Positions 1 through 6,867 of a DNA stretch of 14,716 nucleotides are shown here, piece by piece; position 1 is the stretch's first letter, and every line of letters begins with the position of its first letter. The position numbers were made by a program, and so were the translations under genes. The stretch comes from Bacteroidota bacterium (GTDB lineage: Bacteria; Spirochaetota; Spirochaetia; JABMQR01). Location of the stretch: assembly GCA_013202335.1 (NCBI GenBank), contig JABMQR010000106.1, positions 1 to 14,716 of the forward strand, read 5' to 3'. The notes under the pieces are model-generated. The model was not told where the DNA came from and ran no database searches. It saw only the letters and a list, made by a program, of their open reading frames with translations.

Positions 1-98
1 AATGCTTGCAGGGAAAGAGAGCGTTCGTTTGATTTGATTTTGTTTATACATCCCTGAAGTATGTACTATCCATATAGTTTTGTCCAGATGCTAATTGA

Positions 99-443
99 GG
101 GTACTGGGCAGGGCTAGCTGGTACTAGTCCTAAAGAATACCTGTCAAGGGAGTTGATGGAGATGTACCTTACGGCAGACCGATACAATGAAGCCTGGAAC
201 TATTATAAATCTCTCCCTGAGCAAATATCAGGCCTTGAAAGAATCATCTCTCTGGCTGCCTTTGCCGCTTTAGAGACAGATCATGAGGATTTTCTGAAAA
301 AGGTTTTTCAAAGAGATTTTGCCTACATAAAGGAGGGGGAGACCCGGTTGGTAGATCTATGGAATGCTTATTCTGTCAGACGAATTGCTCATATACGAAA
401 TATCCCTATAACTGATTCGGATATCAGTAAAGAGCTAAGTTAA
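99..443 (+). pseudogene. C-terminal remnant of a DUF5107/TPR-type protein
   Basis: About 115 codons are open in this frame. The sequence contains a TPR-like helix pair (MYLTADRYNEAWNYYKSLPE) and then a tail with IKEGETRLVDLW and RRIAHI. From memory this matches the extreme C-terminus of the roughly 1000-residue DUF5107/TPR proteins often encoded in carbohydrate-use loci, where the tail typically reads like DIREGEvSLsDLW followed by a few tens of residues. In-frame stops lie just upstream at 30-32, 75-77 and 96-98, and no alternative frame continues the protein. It is therefore either a decayed gene whose body lies left of the window or a stranded fragment. A chance-looking AAGGGAG sits at 146-152 just before TTG 153 and ATG 156, so a 96-residue product from 153 cannot be excluded. 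The family call rests on recalled motif similarity only. Confidence 0.5.
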
Positions 444-448
444 TAATA

Positions 449-497
449 TTGACCATACGCTGAACCGGGTTACCCACACGATTCAGCGTATGGTCAA
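449..497. terminator. Perfect 16-bp inverted repeat, probable bidirectional terminator
   Basis: Arms 449-464 and 482-497 (TTGACCATACGCTGAA and its exact complement) enclose a 17-nt loop. The structure lies 5 nt after the stop of the plus-strand fragment and about 50 nt after the stop of the convergent lacI-type gene. This is the usual place for a two-way terminator. No strong T-run follows on either strand, so the termination role is inferred from position and stem strength. Confidence 0.55.
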
Positions 498-548
498 AGA
501 TATACTAATTGAGTTATCTATATCTGAGTCAAGGATCATCAGGATGCT

Positions 549-1544
549 CTAATTAATACGTGAGGTGGATTCCCGTTCTATCAGCTCCACAGGTACTTTC
601 TGGATCATATCCACCTGTTCCCCTTTTAGCTGTTTTGTAAGGTTTGATACCATAGCTTTCGCCATTAAATCAGGAGAAGAATGTACTGTAGTGAGGGGGG
701 GTGTCATATACTTGGTGTAGAATATATTGTCCCATCCTACAATGGATATATCCTCAGGTATTCTAACGCCTCTTTTCTGAAGAGCGGAACAAGCCCCTAT
801 TGCCATCAGGTCAGAATAGCAGATAACAGCGGTACAATCGGTCTTCCTGTCAAGAAGGGTATTGATACTCTGATATCCTGCATCAATCAGGGTCATGTTT
901 GGACTGTACTCCTCAACTATAAGTTCAGAGATAATTTTCAGACCGTGTTTCTGGAGCGAGTTACAGTAACCGGTAAATCGACGGTAACTGTTATTGATGG
1001 TTCTCCAGGCGAGAAAGGCAATGTGTGTATGCCCCAGGCGTACAAGATGATCGACTATTTGCTCAATACCCCCAAGATAGTCAGGCTCAACAGACTGGAA
1101 ATGGGTTGACGATTCATACCCATGTGTCACAAACGGGATATTATGCTCAATCATGGCATCAACTACATGAATGGGAAGTGTACCGTCAAAGATCACCAGT
1201 CCATCGACCCTCCCATGAAGCACTGCAGAAATATAATCCAGATCCAGGAAATCACCGTTTAGGGCAATTGTCTTATATCCTTCATGATGCAGCCTGTCAG
1301 TGATGCTATTGAACATTTCAGCAAAAAAAGGGTTTGTGAGAAAATTCACGATTACCCCAATCTGTTCGGTGCGGTTCAGGGTTAATGCTCTGGCGACAGC
1401 ATTAGGCTGGTAGTTGAGGCTCTTTGCGATATTTTTCACACGGGTTTTCACTTTATCACTTACGTTACTACGGTTATGCAGTACATTTGTGACAGTAGTT
1501 GTTGAAACTCCGGCTTGTGCTGCGACATCTTTTCGTGTTGCCAT
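549..1544 (-). CDS. LacI-family transcriptional repressor (probable regulator of the divergent sugar operon)
   Basis: This 331-residue protein has the usual LacI/GalR length. Residues 2-48 form the N-terminal helix-turn-helix (RKDVAAQAGVSTTTVTNVLH), followed by the hinge (NYQPNAVARAL) and a periplasmic-binding-protein-like sugar-binding domain from about residue 60 to the end, with the late GWDN and PPLTTVHSSP signatures. The recognition helix reads TTTVTNVLHNRSNVSD rather than the common VSRVLNG. The start is supported by GGAG at 1554-1557, nine bases upstream. The gene is divergent from the binding-protein/permease/glycosidase operon. Operator-like palindromes sit by both promoters, so it probably represses the operon and itself until an imported sugar or breakdown product binds. 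The inducer cannot be read from the sequence; an alpha-galactoside-derived ligand is inferred from melA. Confidence 0.93.
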   Translation of the reverse strand: MATRKDVAAQAGVSTTTVTNVLHNRSNVSDKVKTRVKNIAKSLNYQPNAVARALTLNRTEQIGVIVNFLTNPFFAEMFNSITDRLHHEGYKTIALNGDFLDLDYISAVLHGRVDGLVIFDGTLPIHVVDAMIEHNIPFVTHGYESSTHFQSVEPDYLGGIEQIVDHLVRLGHTHIAFLAWRTINNSYRRFTGYCNSLQKHGLKIISELIVEEYSPNMTLIDAGYQSINTLLDRKTDCTAVICYSDLMAIGACSALQKRGVRIPEDISIVGWDNIFYTKYMTPPLTTVHSSPDLMAKAMVSNLTKQLKGEQVDMIQKVPVELIERESTSRIN

Positions 1545-1565
1545 TGGTAGTTACTCCAGAAACAT

Positions 1566-1594
1566 ATATTAGTATAATTTACTCAGTATTTCAA
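1566..1594 (-). promoter_or_regulatory. Candidate sigma-70 promoter of the lacI-type gene
   Basis: On the minus strand TTGAAA (complement of 1589-1594) and TAATAT (complement of 1566-1571) are separated by exactly 17 bases. They lie about 20 bases upstream of the start codon, and the variant operator is directly upstream of the -35 box. Confidence 0.6.
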
Positions 1595-1603
1595 CCTATC
1601 AAC

Positions 1604-1618
1604 GATTACCCGAGTAAC
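1604..1618. promoter_or_regulatory. Secondary LacI-type operator
   Basis: ATTACCCGAGTAAC at 1605-1618 matches the perfect operator near the operon start (GTTACCCGGGTAAC) at 12 of 14 positions and keeps the central CCG core and the TTAC/GTAA arms. It lies just upstream of the repressor's own -35 box, which suggests autoregulation or a second contact for a looped repressor tetramer. Confidence 0.65.
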
Positions 1619-1805
1619 GTATTTATTATCGTCTGCAAATACAAATATGTCAATTAAAATCCATTGTTATATTCATAATAATATGGAAAATACATTTAAG
1701 ACAGCTCTTATTGGAGAAAATATCTTAACTATAGCACGATTAAACTGTGTTGTCTTATATCAAGCTTACAGAAGTATCTTATCACAGATAAATAAAAATC
1801 TATTG

Positions 1806-1834
1806 TTGACAAGCTGAAAAAACCATAGTAACAT
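1806..1834 (+). promoter_or_regulatory. Sigma-70-type promoter of the sugar operon
   Basis: TTGACA (1806-1811) and TAACAT (1829-1834) have an optimal 17-base spacer. The predicted transcription start, near 1841, is a few bases before the perfect operator palindrome, so bound repressor would block initiation or early elongation. Confidence 0.75.
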
Positions 1835-1844
1835 ACTTCTAAAG

Positions 1845-1862
1845 ATGTTACCCGGGTAACAT
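1845..1862. promoter_or_regulatory. Perfect 18-bp palindromic LacI-family operator
   Basis: ATGTTACCCGGGTAACAT is exactly self-complementary over 18 bases, with the central CG typical of LacI/GalR operators. It is positioned immediately downstream of the predicted start site of the operon. The adjacent divergent lacI-type gene, which has a variant copy near its own promoter, is the obvious cognate regulator. Confidence 0.85.
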
Positions 1863-1880
1863 AAAAAAAAGGAGTGAATT

Positions 1881-3539
1881 ATGATTAAGAAAATTGCTGT
1901 TATTCTGCTGATATGTCTTCAGGCTGTAGCACTGTTTGCCGGAGCAAATGCAGAGGAAAAGGTCTCTGCCGTGCATCCAGACGCTGGAAAAGTGAATGTG
2001 TACGGTTGGACAATCCCCGAAAACACCATTAAAATCAGCTATTTTGCCGGGAAGGATGATCCTGACAAGATTGCTGCCGACTCTGTTATTATGAATGAAT
2101 ATCTTCTTGAAACCTTCAATGTACAGATAGAGAAGATAGTATATGATACAGATCGCAGCGAACGGCTCAACCTCATGCTGGTATCAAATGAGTATCCGGA
2201 TGTTATTGCCTGTAACTTGAACAAGACAGAGTATGCACAGTGGGTGGATCAGGGCAGAGCGCAAAGCCTCGAATCACTTGTTGACAGCTACGGACCAAAT
2301 ATCAAGAGTGAACTTGGCAACTATTATCAGAGATATTTTAGTGAAGACGGGAATCTGTACGGTCTTCCCAGAGCTTGGGGCGGTCTTGGAATACCCGACT
2401 TTTCAGCCCATATTCGCTGGGACTGGTGGAATGAGATGGGAGCACCCGAATTCTCAACCCCTGAAGAGTATTATGCTATACTGAAGCAAATGGTTGAAGA
2501 TCATCCTACAAACCAATATGGTGAAAAAACATATGCCATTTCATGGGATGCCTATGCTAAACCGCCTCAGGTAGCTGGTGTATGGGGATTGAACCAGGGA
2601 TGGAAAGAAGCAGCAGACCATAGTCTGACTTACTGGATCAATACTCAGGAAGGTATTGATATGGCCTTATTCTACAATCAGATATACCGAGATGGACTTC
2701 TTGACCCCGACGCGTTCAATAATATTGACAAGTATGATGCCTGGAAAGCTAAGTTTTCTTCTGAGCGGATAGCAGGTCATATTGGCGGCTGGTGGCAGAG
2801 CTGGAATGCCGGACATGAAGTTTGGCAGCAGACATGGGACTCCTGGACAGATGACAACAGGTATGTGCAGGTTAATGTAAAGGCAGATGATGCGGAAATG
2901 GCCTACCTTTCCCCAAAGAACATGATGGGATGGGGTATGACAGTTATTACCGATGCCTGTGAGAATCCCGAGGATGTCGTAAAGTGGTTTGATTTTGAGA
3001 TCACTCCGATGGGCACGAGACTTATGGGATGGGGCGTACCGAACCTGCCAAACAGCAACTGGAATGTACACGATGACGGCACATGGTCATTCAATGAGTC
3101 TGCCAAAAGTGGTATTCTGGACGGCACATTTGACTTCCAGGAAGCCTATACACTTGGTATGGGTCGATTCTGGATGGTAATGCCTACTCAATTCTCACAC
3201 GAAGAGAGACCAACTACAGTATGGTGGGATCAGAACTTCAACCAGGAAGCTAAATGGAAAAAAATCATGAATGACAACCTGAAAGATACCATCTATGATG
3301 GAACAGCATATCAGGAAATCGCATTCGACACAGAAAATCCGGTTACCCTGATCAAACAGCAGATCAAGGATCTTGAGCTGACTGGTTTTGCAAATGCCGT
3401 TATGAGTGAAACTGCAGAAGAATGTATTGAAGAATTCATGAAAATGAGACAGACAGCCATGAAGCTTGGACTTGGAGATTATGAAGAGTACATGACTTCA
3501 GGATACATTAATAATCTGAAGAATTGGGGAGATCTCTAG
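1881..3539 (+). CDS. LplA-type ABC transporter solute-binding protein
   Basis: This 552-residue protein is of the long (about 500-560 residue) LplA class that pairs with LplB and LplC/YtcP permeases for oligosaccharide uptake. It begins with an N-terminal secretion signal of about 24 residues: a KK head, the hydrophobic IAVILLICLQAVALFAG, and ANA before EE. The mature part is rich in Trp and Tyr (for example WWNEMGAPEF and GGWWQSWNAG), as expected for a sugar-binding cleft. The signal resembles a lipoprotein signal, but the lipobox cysteine is missing (LFAGA instead of LFAGC), so cleavage by signal peptidase I after ANA is predicted. The start is fixed by AAGGAG at 1869-1874, six bases upstream. 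It is the first gene of the operon and directly behind the operator. The substrate is inferred from melA downstream: an oligosaccharide carrying alpha-galactose. Confidence 0.9.
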   Translation: MIKKIAVILLICLQAVALFAGANAEEKVSAVHPDAGKVNVYGWTIPENTIKISYFAGKDDPDKIAADSVIMNEYLLETFNVQIEKIVYDTDRSERLNLMLVSNEYPDVIACNLNKTEYAQWVDQGRAQSLESLVDSYGPNIKSELGNYYQRYFSEDGNLYGLPRAWGGLGIPDFSAHIRWDWWNEMGAPEFSTPEEYYAILKQMVEDHPTNQYGEKTYAISWDAYAKPPQVAGVWGLNQGWKEAADHSLTYWINTQEGIDMALFYNQIYRDGLLDPDAFNNIDKYDAWKAKFSSERIAGHIGGWWQSWNAGHEVWQQTWDSWTDDNRYVQVNVKADDAEMAYLSPKNMMGWGMTVITDACENPEDVVKWFDFEITPMGTRLMGWGVPNLPNSNWNVHDDGTWSFNESAKSGILDGTFDFQEAYTLGMGRFWMVMPTQFSHEERPTTVWWDQNFNQEAKWKKIMNDNLKDTIYDGTAYQEIAFDTENPVTLIKQQIKDLELTGFANAVMSETAEECIEEFMKMRQTAMKLGLGDYEEYMTSGYINNLKNWGDL

Positions 3540-3550
3540 AATTTATCCAA

Positions 3551-3588
3551 AGCAGGTGGGGTGGTGCTGCTGCACCATCTCACCTGTT
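3551..3588 (+). promoter_or_regulatory. Intercistronic RNA hairpin after the binding-protein gene
   Basis: Arms 3553-3567 and 3572-3586 form a 15-bp stem with only two G-U pairs around a 4-nt loop, and can extend by one A-U and one G-U pair. The stem is strong but only TTCTCATATTTA follows, not a clean U-run. Such structures between a binding-protein gene and its permeases usually protect the upstream mRNA or attenuate read-through, giving an excess of binding protein. That role is inferred here. Confidence 0.7.
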
Positions 3589-3619
3589 CTCATATTTATA
3601 ACTGCCTAAGAGGATTGAT

Positions 3620-4537
3620 ATGAACCGGTTACAACCCGTTGTGCGAAGATTTAAAAGAGAAAGACAAATCTGGATTCTTGCTGTTCCCCTTATTGTTTGG
3701 GTATTGATATTCGCCTATTACCCCATGTACGGGCTAATCATCTCAGTATTAAAATATATACCTGGGAGAAGTATCCTTTCCAGTGAATGGGTTGGACTAT
3801 TGTATTTTAAACAGTTCATCACCTCTCCGGAATTCCCCATGGTCTTGAGAAATACACTTGCTATCAGTGGGCTTGGCATACTTTTAGGATTCCCTGCCCC
3901 TATCATTCTCGCACTGCTGCTGAATGAAATTCGAAGAGCTCCGTTTAAGAAATTTGTGCAGACAATCTCCTATTTACCGCACTTTATCTCATGGGTCGTT
4001 ACCGCAAGCCTCTTGTTTACCATTCTTGGTCATGACGGAGTAGTGAACAAGCTGCTTGTTGATATTGGGTTCATTGAGAAACCAATTGCCTTTATCCGGG
4101 GCGATTCCAGCTTCTGGTGGCTGCTGACATTTCTCAATATCTGGAAAGGTATTGGGTGGTCCTCTATCATTTACCTCTCAGCTATTGCCGGAATTAATGA
4201 AGAGATGTATCAGGCAGGTGCTGTGGACGGACTGGGACGATTCGGTATGGTCTGGCACATCACGCTCCCAAGCATACTGCCGACTATAATAATTCTCTGG
4301 ATTCTCGGTATTGGAAGCATTCTGAATGCTGGATTTGAGCAGCAGCTTTTGATTGGGAATCCGCAAACAAGGGCTTTTCATGAAGTTGTTGACACCTATG
4401 TCTATAAATATGGGATACAGCTGGGACGATACTCGTATGGTACAGCTGTCGGCTTTATGAAATCCATCATCGGCCTGACTCTGGTGTTTGTCACCAATAG
4501 ACTTGCAAAAAAGAAGTTTGGTCTCTCACTTTTCTGA
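3620..4537 (+). CDS. LplB-like sugar ABC transporter permease
   Basis: This 305-residue integral membrane protein has about six transmembrane helices; the first is at roughly residues 18-34 (WILAVPLIVWVLIFAYY). It carries the binding-protein-dependent permease EAA-type loop at about 194-217 (EEMYQAGAVDGLGRFGMVWH then ITLP), which docks the cytoplasmic ATPase. The openings MYGLIISVLKY and FIxSPEFPMVLRNTL are characteristic of the LplB group that works with long LplA-type binding proteins. The ribosome binding site AAGAGGA (3608-3614) is five bases before ATG 3620. It should form a heterodimeric channel with the next gene product. No ATPase gene is present in the operon, so a shared MsmX-type subunit encoded elsewhere is expected. 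Confidence 0.92.
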   Translation: MNRLQPVVRRFKRERQIWILAVPLIVWVLIFAYYPMYGLIISVLKYIPGRSILSSEWVGLLYFKQFITSPEFPMVLRNTLAISGLGILLGFPAPIILALLLNEIRRAPFKKFVQTISYLPHFISWVVTASLLFTILGHDGVVNKLLVDIGFIEKPIAFIRGDSSFWWLLTFLNIWKGIGWSSIIYLSAIAGINEEMYQAGAVDGLGRFGMVWHITLPSILPTIIILWILGIGSILNAGFEQQLLIGNPQTRAFHEVVDTYVYKYGIQLGRYSYGTAVGFMKSIIGLTLVFVTNRLAKKKFGLSLF

Positions 4538-4559
4538 GAGGGCATTAAGGGGTACACTT

Positions 4560-5456
4560 ATGCGACATACGTATTACCAGAAAAATTGGGCAACAAAAAC
4601 ATTTGACGTGCTCAATCTCCTCTTAATGCTGGCATTAATCTTCATTATGCTCTATCCATTCATAAATCAGATTGCCCTCTCATTCAATGACGGGAATGAT
4701 GCCTTGCGCGGCGGTATCTATTTCTTTCCTAGAAAGTTCTCGCTCAATGCGTACGAACTTCTGTTCAGCCACCCTAAATTATTGAGAGGCGCCGGCATTT
4801 CACTCCTCCGTGTAGTAGTTGGAACCATTACCTGTCTTTTTACTACAGGGCTCTTGGGGTATATTGTGACAATCAGATCATTCTCAGGAAGAAAATTCCT
4901 TCGGATACTGTTTATATTCACCATGTACCTGAGCGGCGGCCTGATTCCTTTCTACCTGCTCATTGTTGGTCTGGGTCTCACAAATACTTTTACTGTCTAC
5001 TGGCTTCCCACACTGATTAACACCTACTACATGCTGCTTATGGCATCTTACATGCAGAATCTACCAAGTTCTCTTGCAGAATCCGCCAGAATAGACGGCT
5101 GTTTTGAAATCGGCATCTATATCAGAATCATTATTCCCATCGCTACTCCGGTATTTGCTGCAATAGCGGTATTTGTTACTGTTCAGCACTGGAATTCCTG
5201 GTTTGATGTCCTTATCTATAATCCATCCGGTACGTGGGATACTCTACAGATTTACCTGCGCCGACTGCTGCTTGAGGTAGAGGCCATTTCACAGATTAAG
5301 GACCAGCAGCTTGCCCTGTCAAAGCTGAGGAATGTATCTCCGATAACGTATAGGGCAGCTACCTCTATTATAGTAATCGTACCGATAGTTATGGTCTATC
5401 CTTTCTTACAAAAGTTTTTCATTAGCGGAATCACCATGGGAGCGGTAAAAGAGTAA
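4560..5456 (+). CDS. LplC/YtcP-like sugar ABC transporter permease
   Basis: This 298-residue inner-membrane permease has about six transmembrane segments (for example residues 18-38 and 117-141) and an EAA-type loop at about 171-197 (SLAESARIDGCFEIGIYIRI then IIPIATP). The C-terminal ending FFISGITMGAVKE is typical of the YtcP/LplC group. The frame is open from 4488 inside the previous gene, but I place the start at ATG 4560. That ATG is seven bases after a strong AAGGGG (4547-4552), clear of the upstream stop, and gives the family's normal length of about 295 residues. It is the partner of the LplB-like permease. The stop codon is two bases before the start of the next gene, so translation is probably coupled. 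Confidence 0.92.
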   Translation: MRHTYYQKNWATKTFDVLNLLLMLALIFIMLYPFINQIALSFNDGNDALRGGIYFFPRKFSLNAYELLFSHPKLLRGAGISLLRVVVGTITCLFTTGLLGYIVTIRSFSGRKFLRILFIFTMYLSGGLIPFYLLIVGLGLTNTFTVYWLPTLINTYYMLLMASYMQNLPSSLAESARIDGCFEIGIYIRIIIPIATPVFAAIAVFVTVQHWNSWFDVLIYNPSGTWDTLQIYLRRLLLEVEAISQIKDQQLALSKLRNVSPITYRAATSIIVIVPIVMVYPFLQKFFISGITMGAVKE

Positions 5457-5458
5457 TT

Positions 5459-6829
5459 ATGAAAAATCATACAGACAATTTGCAGACAGTCACACTGAAA
5501 AGCTCAAACAGTCAGCTGAATAAAGGATTTTCATGGGCAAAAGAACAAGCTCTTAGCTATGTCAGTCACAATGACCCTGTCGGGAGCTGGTATGAAGCAG
5601 CGCTTCCAGGACGCGAATCATTCTGTATTAGAGATGTATCCCACCAAAGCACTGGAGCCTCCGTTCTGGGGCTGAGCAGGATCACGCTGAATATGCTTCT
5701 CCGGTTTGCTGAGAATATCTCAGCATCAAGGGATTGGTGCACCTACTGGGAAATCAACAAGGATAATCAGCCGACACCGGTTGATTATACGAATGATTCA
5801 GATTTCTGGTACAATCTTCCCGCGAACTTCGATCTGATTGATTGCTGCTGGCGTCAGTACCTCTGGACAGGTGATACCAGATATCTTACACATCCGGTAT
5901 TTCAAAATTTCTATTTGAAAAGTACCGATGACTATATTCGTAGATGGGATAGTGATGGTGATGGGATTCCAGACCACCCGCCAGGAGCTGGACGCAGAGG
6001 AGTTGCCTCCTACCGTGAATCGGATATCACAGTTTCCCTGGGGGGGGATCTTATAACAACCCAATATAGAGGATTTCTGGCCTATGCGAACATACTTACG
6101 CTAACAAACCGTCGGGATCTGGGAATCCATTTTCAATCCCGTGCAAACGATCTGATGCTGCATTATCAGGACTGCTGGTGGAATACTAAGAACCGTTCCT
6201 ATTATGCATCAAAAAATCATAATGGTAACTTTACCGGTATTGATCTGTTCTCAGCCCTCTATTTTGGAACTACCACTGATGCACAACGTGCAGAAATCCT
6301 TCTGCAGAAATTGTTTTCCGAAAAGGTTGTGAATGTTGAGATGCTTTCGCACTATCCAGAGGTCTTCTACCGATACGGGCATCAGGACAAGGCATATCAG
6401 GTACTCTGCAGATTGATGGATCCGGACCTTAAAAGACGAGAATACCCGGAGGTTTCTTTCTCTGTAATTGGGAGTATTGCCAGCGGGATGTTCGGAGTAT
6501 CTCCAGATGCCGGCAGCAGAGAGATCGCGACTTTACCGCAGTTGCCTGAAGATACTGAGCGAGCAGAACTTCATAATATTCCGGTATTTGATCAATCAAT
6601 ATCAGTTATCCATATCGGTAACAGAGAGAGTCTGATCACGAATCATTCTGATTCTGTACTTACCTGGAGAGCCTGTTTTAAGGGATTGCACGCGAAAGCT
6701 GAAATTGACGGCACCACTCAAGCATTGACATATGATACAACCGCTCATCCCTTTGAAGTCAGTATGGTGAGAATAACGGTGCAGCCGGGACAAACAGTAA
6801 GGGCAAGTATTATAACACACAGTCATTGA
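5459..6829 (+). CDS. Cytoplasmic (alpha/alpha)6-barrel glycosidase, family not assigned
   Basis: This 456-residue protein has no signal peptide. The N-terminal third contains GSWYEAALPGRESFCIRDVS (residues 42-61), the kind of aromatic and acidic patch seen in six-hairpin glycosidases, and alternating helices with Trp-rich turns follow (FWYNLPANFDLIDCCWRQYLW, in two blocks). Residues 164-172, DSDGDGIPD, form a classic DxDxDG calcium-binding-type loop. The last 70-80 residues look like a beta-rich cap. It lies 2 bp after the permease gene and 38 bp before melA, so it should act on the imported oligosaccharide inside the cell, perhaps removing a non-galactose sugar. I cannot assign a CAZy family; GH78-, GH63- or GH15-like barrels are possible relatives. 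The catalytic acids are not identified. Confidence 0.65.
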   Translation: MKNHTDNLQTVTLKSSNSQLNKGFSWAKEQALSYVSHNDPVGSWYEAALPGRESFCIRDVSHQSTGASVLGLSRITLNMLLRFAENISASRDWCTYWEINKDNQPTPVDYTNDSDFWYNLPANFDLIDCCWRQYLWTGDTRYLTHPVFQNFYLKSTDDYIRRWDSDGDGIPDHPPGAGRRGVASYRESDITVSLGGDLITTQYRGFLAYANILTLTNRRDLGIHFQSRANDLMLHYQDCWWNTKNRSYYASKNHNGNFTGIDLFSALYFGTTTDAQRAEILLQKLFSEKVVNVEMLSHYPEVFYRYGHQDKAYQVLCRLMDPDLKRREYPEVSFSVIGSIASGMFGVSPDAGSREIATLPQLPEDTERAELHNIPVFDQSISVIHIGNRESLITNHSDSVLTWRACFKGLHAKAEIDGTTQALTYDTTAHPFEVSMVRITVQPGQTVRASIITHSH

Positions 6830-6867
6830 AGGCTGAATCAAACGTAATAAGATAATTGGAGAACATC

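Larger units (their letters stand above)
1545..1880. other. Divergent regulatory region between repressor and operon
   Basis: This AT-rich gene-free stretch of 336 bases holds the repressor promoter (1566-1594, minus), a variant operator (1604-1618), the operon promoter (1806-1834, plus), the main operator (1845-1862) and an AAGGAG ribosome binding site at 1869-1874. I see no ORF, RNA gene or further palindrome between about 1620 and 1800. Confidence 0.8.

Noticed and set aside
681..1303. Plus-strand open frames opposite the first lacI-type gene
   Set aside because: They are antisense shadows of a clear LacI-family protein, with no ribosome sites or recognisable domains.
4488..4559. 24-codon N-terminal extension of the LplC-like permease starting at a non-ATG codon inside the previous gene
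   Set aside because: A strong ribosome site serves ATG 4560 and the extension is out of keeping with family length; it is the continuation of an open frame over the upstream gene.
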